DNA of 10,232 nucleotides from Hyphomicrobiales bacterium (GTDB lineage Bacteria; Pseudomonadota; Alphaproteobacteria; Rhizobiales; JAKIUO01), in the NCBI GenBank assembly GCA_027069645.1, contig JALXEI010000350.1:1-10232 (forward strand), written 5' to 3'. Positions within the stretch are counted from its first letter, which is position 1, and each line of letters begins with the position of its first letter. Below the pieces are notes generated by a model, which was given only the letters and a program-made list of their open reading frames with translations, did not search any database and had not been told where the DNA came from. Shown piece by piece: positions 1 to 5,622 of this stretch. The position numbers were made by a program, and so were the translations under genes.

Positions 1-175
1 CATATGACGGGTGTGAACAACTCGAAAATCACCAAAACGCTCAGGTAAATCTCGCCAGGGAATGCCGGCGCGATAGCGGTAATCCGCGACAAATAGTCGG
101 TTGTCATTGGCTGTTCGACCCCGATCCCCGGCTTTTCCGGCCTAATCTTTAACGATGTCGGTTTCTCTGCTTGAT
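1..175 (-). pseudogene. Decayed IS5-family transposase N-terminal fragment
   Basis: Read on the minus strand from about position 145 to 1, one frame gives AGKAGDRGRTANDNRLFVAD followed by YRYRAGIPWRDLPERFGDFR and VVHTRHM. This is the N-terminal hallmark (GRTAxDNRLFV...YRYRAGIPWRDLPERFGD) of IS5-family transposases, which move their element by a DDE-type reaction. An in-frame TAG stands just before AGKAGD, where intact relatives as I remember them read LLPGKAGD. The stretch FVADYRYRAG also looks two residues shorter than the usual FVEAVLYRYRAG. Both suggest decay rather than a live gene. The rest of the element lies beyond the left edge, and no start codon, terminal inverted repeat or target duplication could be placed. 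The right boundary is a guess from where similarity fades. Family identity is fairly sure; the extent is not. Confidence 0.75.
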
Positions 176-262
176 TTTTCACATTTGCGGGGCAATCATA
201 TTGACTGAACGGGTTTTTTTAAACGGGCCCTGATCATCAGCATCCGAAACAAAGGAGCAGCC

Positions 263-640
263 ATGCGCGAAACCGATCCCGTTCAGTTCTCCCGTCACCA
301 CAACAGCCCGGGTGCTGGCGGCGGGAGGAAAAATTTCCCGCAAACGGTCGTATTTGATCGAGTCGAACTCAATCAGATTTTGCATATATACGGTTTGCAG
401 GTCGGGGCGGGCGAATGGCGCGATTACGCCATTGATATGTTAAGCGACCGGGCTGTCTTCTCGATTTTTCGTCATACCAGCGAGGTGCCTCTTTATCGCA
501 TCGAGAAAAACCCGAAGCTGGCACGTCGACAGGGGGCCTACAGCGTGATCGCGGCTTCCGGACACATCCTCAGGCGAGGGCGTGATCTTCGCCAGGTGTT
601 GCGGGTGCTAAAGCCCAGGCCGCGGCTGGAGATGGTGTGA
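263..640 (+). CDS. DUF2794 domain-containing protein
   Basis: This 125-residue protein matches the alphaproteobacterial DUF2794 family, whose function is unknown to me. The diagnostic block runs from about residue 31 to 115: FDRVELNQILHIYGLQVGAGEWRDYAIDML, then DRAVFSIFRHTSEVPLYRIEK, then KLARRQGAYSVIAASGHILRRG and a closing LRQVLRVLKPR. The first 25 or so residues are polar, Gly-rich and probably disordered. There is no signal peptide or membrane segment, so the protein is expected in the cytoplasm. The ATG is supported by AAAGGAG at 251-257, five bases upstream. The gene converges on the BI-1-like gene and shares the hairpin at 685-714 with it. Immediately upstream is the transposase relic, so its native promoter region may have been altered; I found no convincing -35/-10 pair there. 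Confidence 0.88.
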   Translation: MRETDPVQFSRHHNSPGAGGGRKNFPQTVVFDRVELNQILHIYGLQVGAGEWRDYAIDMLSDRAVFSIFRHTSEVPLYRIEKNPKLARRQGAYSVIAASGHILRRGRDLRQVLRVLKPRPRLEMV

Positions 641-680
641 ATGCGTTTTCCAGCGCCGGGAGGGAACGTCATTTCCAACC

Positions 681-714
681 AAAAAAAGCTCCGGCCATCG
701 CTGACCGGAGCTTT
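681..714 (-). terminator. Intrinsic terminator of the BI-1-like gene, shared with the convergent DUF2794 gene
   Basis: A perfect 10-bp inverted repeat, AAAGCTCCGG (685-694) and CCGGAGCTTT (705-714), encloses a 10-base loop. Read on the minus strand it runs into seven T residues (687-681), a classic intrinsic terminator about 27 bases past the BI-1 stop codon. Read on the plus strand it lies 45 bases past the DUF2794 stop but has only a short T run, so termination from that side should be weaker. A second small inverted repeat, GATCTT (727-732) and AAGATC (735-740), abuts the BI-1 stop codon. Confidence 0.85.
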
Positions 715-740
715 GATATTTGTCCAGATCTTCAAAGATC

Positions 741-1496
741 CTAGTCGTTGCTGCCAAACAGAGACAGAAGCATCAGGAACATGTTGATGAAATCGAGATA
801 GAGCGACAGCGCCCCGTTAATGGCGGCGTGTTTGACCATTTCGGCATCGTGCGAGACATATTGATAAACCTCGCGGATACGCTGTGTGTCATAGGCTGTA
901 AGTCCGGCGAACACCAGCACACCAATCACCGAGATCGCCCATTGCAGGGCCGAACTCTGTAACAGGAAGTAATTAACCAGCGAGGCGACGATAATACCCA
1001 CGAGACCCATGATCAGAAAGCTGCCCCAGCCCGACAGATTCTTTCGGGTCGTGTAGCCATAAAGGCTGAGCCCGGCAAAGGAAGCCGCGGTAAAGAAGAA
1101 CACGCGCGAAATCGAGGTGCCTGTATAGCGCAGAAAGATCGAGGAGAGCGAAACGCCCATGATGACAGCAAACAGCCAGAAGACCATTTGTGCCATTGCG
1201 CCGCTCATCTTGTGGGCTGTGGCCGCAAACAGCAGCACCATGCCCAGCGGTGCAAACATCACAACCCATTTCAGCGGGCTGGAATAGATCATTTGCCCAA
1301 AGGGTGTGAGAACCATCCCGGCGCCGGTTTGCTCGACGGCATAGATGAAAGTCATATAGGCCACAATGCCGGTCAGCGCGATGCCGATGGCCATATAGTT
1401 GTAAACGCTGAGCATGTAGCTGCGAAGACCCGCATCCACACCGGGCCGCACGCCAATATCCGGCTGCGCATATCCCTGGTTGTCAAATTCTGCCAT
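741..1496 (-). CDS. Bax inhibitor-1 (BI-1/YccA/YetJ) family membrane protein
   Basis: This 251-residue protein is an integral inner-membrane protein with about seven hydrophobic segments (near residues 33-53, 75-93, 102-122, 132-148, 156-178, 184-201 and 229-247). It follows the BI-1/LFG (TMBIM) family pattern: a short soluble N-terminus (about 25 residues), then AYDTQRIREVYQ at 201-212 before an amphipathic stretch, and LYLDFINMFLMLL in the last helix. Asp203 and Asp235 are the likely counterparts of the paired aspartates that gate calcium leak in Bacillus YetJ; that equivalence is inferred from motif position only. Family members are proposed pH-sensitive calcium leak channels, while YccA itself is linked to FtsH; which role applies here cannot be read from sequence. 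The length is normal for the family. The chosen ATG has an AAGAGG ribosome-binding site slightly far upstream (about 13 bases). It is a single-gene unit ending at the hairpin at 681-714. Confidence 0.92.
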   Translation of the reverse strand: MAEFDNQGYAQPDIGVRPGVDAGLRSYMLSVYNYMAIGIALTGIVAYMTFIYAVEQTGAGMVLTPFGQMIYSSPLKWVVMFAPLGMVLLFAATAHKMSGAMAQMVFWLFAVIMGVSLSSIFLRYTGTSISRVFFFTAASFAGLSLYGYTTRKNLSGWGSFLIMGLVGIIVASLVNYFLLQSSALQWAISVIGVLVFAGLTAYDTQRIREVYQYVSHDAEMVKHAAINGALSLYLDFINMFLMLLSLFGSND

Positions 1497-1871
1497 ATTC
1501 TGCCTGAACCTCTTTATCTAGTCATTCAATCCCGCAAACAGCAAGCCCGCAGCCTCCCGTTTGAACGAACGTATACGTCGACTATACTATGGTGTCTTTG
1601 TGACTGCAATACAAGCCCTGCAACCGCAGGAAATAACGGTGTTCCGGAAAAGAAGCAGACACGAATTCCGGGGGCCTGGTCGACGCGCCATTCACCCACA
1701 AGTTACTGGTAATTGATCCACGATTTAAGGATAATCGGTTCGAATCCGGCAGTATTTTCGGTCTGTTTTGGCCGGCATATTCCGGTTCCGGCGAGGGGCT
1801 GAAATTTATTCTCTGGCAGGAATGAAGGCCCGTCGGGCCGGAATTCCGCAAAGATCCGAAGGAAGGCGTAT
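1497..1871. other. Divergent intergenic spacer with no gene seen
   Basis: These 375 bases separate the divergent BI-1-like and DUF1223 genes. No reading frame here has family resemblance or a sound ribosome-binding site; the minus-strand frames within it look random. The spacer contains promoter-like elements near 1561-1620, and a small hairpin of GGCCC (1827-1831) with GGGCC (1835-1839) about 20 bases before the DUF1223 ribosome-binding site. The motif GGTTCGAATCC near 1738-1748 resembles a tRNA T-loop, but no tRNA can be folded around it. Confidence 0.6.
1561..1618. promoter_or_regulatory. Candidate overlapping divergent promoters with a palindrome
   Basis: On the plus strand TTGAAC (1561-1566) and TATACT (1583-1588) are separated by 16 bases and resemble a sigma-70 promoter. 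On the minus strand TTGCAG and TATAGT, separated by 17 bases, lie across about 1583-1613 and would serve the BI-1-like gene. The perfect 10-bp palindrome ACGTATACGT (1569-1578) sits in the plus-strand spacer and just downstream of the minus-strand -10, where a bound regulator could affect both directions. The plus-strand promoter would leave a leader of about 275 bases before the DUF1223 gene, so it may not be that gene's only promoter. The call rests on pattern match alone. Confidence 0.35.
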
Positions 1872-2720
1872 ATGATTCGTATATTCGGCATTTGGCTTCA
1901 AAATCTGTGTCGCCGGATGGCTGGCGGGCGGGTTTCTCTTGCGGCTCTCGCTCTGGTTATCGGTATTGCTAATCCGGGACTGCTTGTGGCGGCGCCTGCA
2001 TCGGGAACATCCGGGACGTCCGACAAGACCGTCTCCGCCGGAAAGACAAATGCCGCACCCCGCATCCTGCTTGAACTTTATACCTCGCAGGGCTGTTCAT
2101 CCTGTCCGAGGGCCGATGCCCTTTTTCCCTCCTTTATCAAACGCAAGGATGTTGTGGCGCTGAGCCTGTCTGTTGACTACTGGGATTATCTTGGCTGGCG
2201 TGATACCTTTGCCAAACATATCTTTACCAACCGGCAGCGCGCCTACGGGCGACGCATTGGCGACGGAATTATCTATACACCGCAAGTCGTTGTGGATGGC
2301 CGTGCACATGTGAACGGTTCCGATGAGCGGGCCATCAGGGCACTGATCGAACAGCGCAAGGCCGAGCGGGCCAGACAACCTGGCGTTGATCTCAAGGTCA
2401 TGACTCGCGATGATATGCTGGTGGTGTCAGTGGGCGACAGGCCGCCGGGTCTGAAGGTGGACAGGGCAACCTTGTGGATGGCGCTGTTTGCGAGGAAAAA
2501 AGCCGTCAGGGTCCGGCGTGGTGAAAATCGCGGTCGTTTTCTGACCTATCACAATGTTGTCAGCGAACTGTCGCCCATCGGCCGCTGGGCCGGCGAACAG
2601 ATGGTTTTGAAACTCCCCAAAAAACAGATCATGCAACGGGGTGCAGACGGTTGCGCCATCCTTCTCCAGAATGGTGATGGCGGTCCGATTGTTGCCGTGA
2701 CGCAAATGTCAAGCTGGTAG
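1872..2720 (+). CDS. DUF1223 family exported thioredoxin-fold protein
   Basis: This 282-residue protein belongs to the DUF1223 family, which has a thioredoxin-like fold and no settled function. An N-terminal basic stretch and hydrophobic core (about residues 20-41, ending near VAA) look like a signal peptide, followed by a Gly/Ser/Thr/Lys linker to about residue 62. The conserved core begins with LLELYTSQGCSSCPRADALF, placing a CSSC active-site-like pair at Cys75 and Cys78. It continues with LSLSVDYWDYLGWRDTFA and then IYTPQVVVDGRAHVNGSDE, both family hallmarks. The fold and CxxC suggest a periplasmic redox role, an inference not proven for the family. The ATG is well supported by AAGGAAGG ending about five bases upstream. 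A start at Met16 is possible but lacks such a site. It is transcribed away from the BI-1-like gene, and no clear intrinsic terminator follows. Confidence 0.9.
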   Translation: MIRIFGIWLQNLCRRMAGGRVSLAALALVIGIANPGLLVAAPASGTSGTSDKTVSAGKTNAAPRILLELYTSQGCSSCPRADALFPSFIKRKDVVALSLSVDYWDYLGWRDTFAKHIFTNRQRAYGRRIGDGIIYTPQVVVDGRAHVNGSDERAIRALIEQRKAERARQPGVDLKVMTRDDMLVVSVGDRPPGLKVDRATLWMALFARKKAVRVRRGENRGRFLTYHNVVSELSPIGRWAGEQMVLKLPKKQIMQRGADGCAILLQNGDGGPIVAVTQMSSW

Positions 2721-3033
2721 CGGATTCCCGCCCGTTTTCCTTCTTCTCAATATGAACGAAAATTGTTCTTCCATATACAAAACCGCTTTTTCGCGCTAAT
2801 ACAGATCGCATGCGAAAGCAGATGACGGCGAGGCTTGTCCCTGGTATTGTTACGGTCTTGCATCGGGGGCGGCGGGCTGCAAGAGAGGTGCTGATCCGTT
2901 TTTATTTGCTGCAAAAATGACACAGGGGCGACAAAAAATTGCTTGAACCCGGGGTTAGAAACGGGTGACAATCGGGGCAGGATTTGGCCGGGCTGAATCG
3001 GACCGAACAGGATACAGATTGGGAGATGTAAAT
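2721..3033. other. Intergenic spacer with no gene seen
   Basis: These 313 bases lie between the DUF1223 gene and the acidic-protein gene. No open frame with a credible start and family resemblance was found. There is a perfect palindrome TCGCATGCGA at 2806-2815 and a weak stem GAAC/GTTC around 2755-2769, neither followed by a T run. Upstream of the acidic-protein gene the stretch 2942-2972 has TTGAAC and GACAAT spaced 19 bases apart, too far for a confident promoter call. Confidence 0.5.
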
Positions 3034-4620
3034 ATGGATAAGCCGGAAAAAGAAAACTTCCTCGAAACGGTCCGGCAATTGAGGAAGGAAGCGGAAAAAA
3101 AGCTGACGGGTAATCGACACTATCTGGCCATTCAGAAACTTGATGAAATTGCCGAAGCGGTTGAAAAACGCAGCATGACCGAGCAGGAAATCGGGGCAAT
3201 CAGCAGTGTCCTGAACGGCGAGGCGCCAGCACCGGCACCGGCATCGCAGGAGACCGGCGAACCGGCAGGGGAGGTGGTTTCCCAACCTGCCGAACAAAAT
3301 GATGCTCCTGTGGCCGCGGAACCGGCAGCGCCGGAAACGGTCAGTTCCGAGGTTGCGCTTGAACCGGAAATGGTCGAACCGGACAATGTCGCTGCTGCAC
3401 CATCTGTTGTTGTTGAGGAAATCGTTTCGGATGATTCCGCCGGTGAGCCGGTCGAGGCCGAGGTCGTTGTGGCCGAACAGGCACCGGACAGTGCGCAGGA
3501 TATGTTGCCGAACTGGTGGAAAAAACATGAAGAGAGCGAGACCGGAAGTACACCATCGCAGGTAATCGAGGACGTTGCTGCCGAGGTGGAGAGTGTGCCG
3601 GCAACGGGTGAATCTTCCGGACAGACGAGTGAAGAAGATCATTCCGGTCTGTCTGCCATTGCGGCCGGAAGTGTTGCCGCAGCGGCAGTGGGAGCTGTTG
3701 CGACAAAGCTGGCGAGTGAGAACGGCGAGAGTAAGGAAGGGGGCTCAGACCAGGTGCTCGCTGCTGAAACCGGTGAACCGGTCGTCGTCGAGGCTCCCGA
3801 GGAATCGGCGGTGGCTGTCGAGGCTCCCGAGGAACCGGCGGTGGTTGTCGAGGCTCCCGAGGAACCAGCCGTCGAGACGCCTGTTATTCTTCAGGAACCG
3901 GTGGTGATTGAAGAGGAAGTGCAGATTGCCGAACCGGTTTCGGATCAGGTTGAAATCGCCGAACCGCCTGCGTCCGTTGAAGTCGATCCTGTGGAATCAC
4001 CTGTAGAAATCCGGACGGATGACGTTGTTGAAACCGTTGTTGAGGAGGCGCAACCGGAGGTCGAAATTCCCGAAATCGGGACAACCTTGCCCGAGGTGGC
4101 GGCGACTTCGGAAACCGTCGAGGTAGCGGTATCGTCCGCGAATGAAAAGGAGACGTCCGGTCTCATTCCCGATATTGATCTGGAACCGGCCACTGTTGCG
4201 GCTGTGACCGGTGCAGCGGCGGCTGTTGCCACGGTCGCCGGTGCGGCTGCGGGGACAGCCGATGAGAGTGCGCAAACGGAAATGGCCGTTCCCGAGGAGA
4301 TTGAAATTCAGCACGAGGAGTTGGAAACAGCTCCCGAGGTTCCCGAAAAACTGTCTTTTCCCGAGGTCGCCGGGCAACCGGTTGTCGAGACAACAGCGGT
4401 GGTCGAAACGGTTGAACCGGCAGTACAGCAAGCGGTCCCTCCTGCCGAACCGCAAGTTGTCGAGGAATCGGTACAGGTTGCCGAACAGACGGAACAGGCC
4501 ACACCTGCGGTGACCGTCCTTGATGGTGACAGTCTCAAGCGGCATCCGGACTATGGTGGCGGTCGGGGAGGCATATTGAAGCGTTTTGTCAATACGCTTC
4601 GCGGCAAGGATTTTATCTGA
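3034..4620 (+). CDS. Acidic Glu/Val/Pro/Ala-rich low-complexity protein, function unknown
   Basis: I do not recognise this 528-residue protein. The frame is open from an ATG at 2965, but the ATG at 3034 is preferred because GGGAG (3021-3025) sits eight bases upstream and the protein then opens with a plausible helix (MDKPEKENFLETVRQLRKEA, to about residue 60). Next comes a long, strongly acidic, probably disordered region of repeated VEAPEEP, EPVVIEE and AEPV-type units, including three 10-residue tandem copies at residues 250-279. It is interrupted by LPNWWKKHEES near residues 158-168 and by two Ala-rich, weakly hydrophobic stretches (about 206-227 and 386-409) that could be helices or marginal membrane segments. 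The last 30 residues change character: SLKRHPDYGGGRGG, then the basic, amphipathic ILKRFVNTLRGKDFI. Structured ends around a disordered middle suggest a tether or spacer; that is inference. No signal peptide is visible. It is a single-gene unit with a strong terminator. Confidence 0.8.
   Translation: MDKPEKENFLETVRQLRKEAEKKLTGNRHYLAIQKLDEIAEAVEKRSMTEQEIGAISSVLNGEAPAPAPASQETGEPAGEVVSQPAEQNDAPVAAEPAAPETVSSEVALEPEMVEPDNVAAAPSVVVEEIVSDDSAGEPVEAEVVVAEQAPDSAQDMLPNWWKKHEESETGSTPSQVIEDVAAEVESVPATGESSGQTSEEDHSGLSAIAAGSVAAAAVGAVATKLASENGESKEGGSDQVLAAETGEPVVVEAPEESAVAVEAPEEPAVVVEAPEEPAVETPVILQEPVVIEEEVQIAEPVSDQVEIAEPPASVEVDPVESPVEIRTDDVVETVVEEAQPEVEIPEIGTTLPEVAATSETVEVAVSSANEKETSGLIPDIDLEPATVAAVTGAAAAVATVAGAAAGTADESAQTEMAVPEEIEIQHEELETAPEVPEKLSFPEVAGQPVVETTAVVETVEPAVQQAVPPAEPQVVEESVQVAEQTEQATPAVTVLDGDSLKRHPDYGGGRGGILKRFVNTLRGKDFI
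3781..3870 (+). repeat. Three tandem 30-bp repeats inside the acidic-protein gene
   Basis: Three adjacent 30-base units start at 3781, 3811 and 3841 and encode VVVEAPEESA, VAVEAPEEPA and VVVEAPEEPA. The core TCGAGGCTCCCGAGGAA is identical in all three, and units differ at only a few bases each. This near-identity at DNA level points to recent in-frame duplication and makes the copy number likely to vary between strains. Confidence 0.9.
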
Positions 4621-4647
4621 GCGGGCGTATTCGTCCCTGGTTTCTGC

Positions 4648-4681
4648 AAAAAGGAGCGGTCCCTGTGACCGTTCCTTTTTT
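4648..4681 (+). terminator. Intrinsic terminator of the acidic-protein gene
   Basis: AAGGAGCGGTC (4651-4661) pairs with GACCGTTCCTT (4667-4677) around a CCTGT loop, with a single G-U pair. Flanking A and T runs extend the stem to 14 pairs. The T run 4676-4681 completes an intrinsic terminator about 30 bases past the stop codon. The A run on the other side means it could also act on minus-strand transcripts. Confidence 0.88.
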
Positions 4682-4747
4682 CATGCTGTCCCGGTGATAC
4701 AGATTTACTGTCCGGGCAGGAAAATCACATCAGCGCAATGATTTAGG

Positions 4748-4783
4748 TATAATTTGCATGGTTTTGCCGCAAATTATGATAGA
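4748..4783 (+). promoter_or_regulatory. Promoter -10 elements covered by a 9-bp inverted repeat
   Basis: A perfect TATAAT (4748-4753) and a second -10-like TATGAT (4776-4781) lie 40-73 bases upstream of the Lys-rich protein start. The inverted repeat ATAATTTGC (4749-4757) and GCAAATTAT (4769-4777), with an 11-base spacer, overlaps both. No good -35 is seen for the first; TTGCAT (4754-4759) lies 16 bases before the second. The symmetry and position fit a repressor operator, although a hairpin in a leader from a promoter further upstream is an alternative. Confidence 0.45.
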
Positions 4784-4820
4784 ATACGTCCCAATTGAAG
4801 AACTGACAAAGGATGTAAAA

Positions 4821-5435
4821 ATGGATAATCGGAAATACAGCGTGCTGTCGCTTGTCGTCCTGATCGCAGGCTTCGTGTTCGCCTCGCTCGCCCCTGCCAG
4901 TGCCCGCGAGTGTAAGGAAACCACCAGTCAGTCTGCTTGCGAACGTTCGACAACCTGCACCTGGGTAAAGGGCTACACAATTTCCAAAGGCAAGCAGAAG
5001 GGACGGAAAGTAAGCTCCTATTGCCGCAAAAAGGCAGCTCCCAAAAGCGATTCAAAAGCGGCTTCGGATAAAAAAATGACCGATAAAGGAAAATCCGGCA
5101 CGACGAAAAGAAAAGCTTCTGCTTCAAAGAGCAAATCCGCAAAGGCGGGCAAATCAAAGAATGATGAGGCCGGAAAAGACAAATCTGCGGAGAAGAAAGG
5201 CAGGATGAACGGGAAAAGCCGTACATCAGGCGCAACAAAAAGGAAAAATTCGGCAGACAATGGCCGGGCCGGGAGCAAGAGCAAGCCAAAGGCCCAAAAA
5301 GGCGATAAATCCGGTAAGGCCAAAGGTAAAACGGCCACGGCAAAAAGCAGGACAGCCGACGACAAAACAACAGGCGATAAAAAGAAGAAAAAGAAGAAGT
5401 CCAAAAAGAAAAAGAAGGGAAAGGCTAAAAAATAG
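4821..5435 (+). CDS. Exported Lys-rich protein with four-cysteine N-terminal module, function unknown
   Basis: The preferred start, ATG at 4821, gives 204 residues. It has AAAGGA (4808-4813) seven bases upstream and begins a typical signal peptide: NRKYS, a hydrophobic core at about 8-23, then APASA with likely cleavage after Ala28. The frame is open to an ATG at 4758, but that would bury the signal peptide behind 21 residues. The mature protein starts with a small module with four cysteines (31, 40, 46 and 68) in the pattern C-x8-C-x5-C-x21-C, including SACERSTTCTWVKGYTISKG and SSYCRKK, probably with two disulfides. Residues 69-204 are a low-complexity Lys/Ser/Ala/Gly tail resembling eukaryotic histone H1 tails, ending in runs of lysines. 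AAA and AAG codons are mixed in the runs, so they are not a simple slippage product. The charge would bind polyanions such as DNA, lipopolysaccharide or acidic polysaccharide; the real partner is unknown. It is a single-gene unit with its own terminator. Confidence 0.85.
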   Translation: MDNRKYSVLSLVVLIAGFVFASLAPASARECKETTSQSACERSTTCTWVKGYTISKGKQKGRKVSSYCRKKAAPKSDSKAASDKKMTDKGKSGTTKRKASASKSKSAKAGKSKNDEAGKDKSAEKKGRMNGKSRTSGATKRKNSADNGRAGSKSKPKAQKGDKSGKAKGKTATAKSRTADDKTTGDKKKKKKKSKKKKKGKAKK

Positions 5436-5478
5436 GCCGGTTGCCACATACATCACCTGACAGGGTGATCAGAAAATT

Positions 5479-5505
5479 AAAAAGGAGGTTTCGGCCTCCT
5501 TTTTT
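5479..5505 (+). terminator. Intrinsic terminator of the Lys-rich protein gene
   Basis: AAAAAGGAGG (5479-5488) pairs with CCTCCTTTTT (5495-5504) around a six-base TTTCGG loop, with a continuing T run. It lies about 45 bases past the stop codon and isolates this gene from sbcD. The A run on its left makes it potentially bidirectional. Confidence 0.9.
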
Positions 5506-5506
5506 G

Positions 5507-5537
5507 TTGCAGAAATTTGCGGTGTTTCGGCTATAGT
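5507..5537 (+). promoter_or_regulatory. Weak candidate promoter for sbcDC
   Basis: TATAGT (5532-5537) is a five-of-six match to the -10 consensus. TTGCAG (5507-5512) is a possible -35 at 19 bases, wider than ideal. It is the best pair in the space between the upstream terminator and the sbcD ribosome-binding site, and would give a leader of about 75 bases. Confidence 0.28.
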
Positions 5538-5605
5538 ACGGCCTTTCAAAGGTTGCGCGGTAGCAATACCATTTATAAGTCTGTGACCTGACCTGCATTT
5601 TAAAA

Positions 5606-5622
5606 AAGGAAGCTGCCCGATT
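5606..5622 (+). promoter_or_regulatory. Ribosome-binding site and ATT start codon of sbcD
   Basis: AAGGAAG (5606-5612) is a strong Shine-Dalgarno sequence. Seven bases later comes ATT (5620-5622), followed by codons for KILHTADWHLG, the conserved N-terminus of SbcD. Between the in-frame stop TGA at 5584 and this point there is no ATG, GTG or TTG; the only other near-cognate codon is CTG at 5593, which lies upstream of the Shine-Dalgarno sequence. The next in-frame ATG (5794) would delete catalytic motifs. Confidence 0.75.

Noticed and set aside
201..229. TTGACT as a -35 for the DUF2794 gene
   Set aside because: No -10-like hexamer lies 15-19 bases downstream; that region is a T run followed by AAACGGGCCC.
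1690..1765. Possible tRNA suggested by GGTTCGAATCC
   Set aside because: No complementary acceptor strand, anticodon arm or D arm can be placed upstream at tRNA distance, and no CCA follows.
1582..1851. 89-residue minus-strand open frame in the divergent spacer
   Set aside because: No recognisable domain or ribosome-binding site, and the composition looks random; it also overlaps promoter-like sequence.
2806..2815. Palindrome TCGCATGCGA as an operator
   Set aside because: It stands alone, over 200 bases from the next start codon and without nearby promoter elements, so chance is a sufficient explanation.
2965..3033. N-terminal extension of the acidic protein from ATG 2965
   Set aside because: The added 23 residues (MTIGAGFGRAESDRTGYRLG...) look unlike the rest and lack a ribosome-binding site; GGGAG precedes the ATG at 3034.
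2902..3642. 246-residue minus-strand open frame opposite the acidic-protein gene
   Set aside because: Its Arg/Phe/Leu/His-rich composition mirrors the Glu/Val/Pro repeats on the other strand, and there is no ribosome-binding site or domain.
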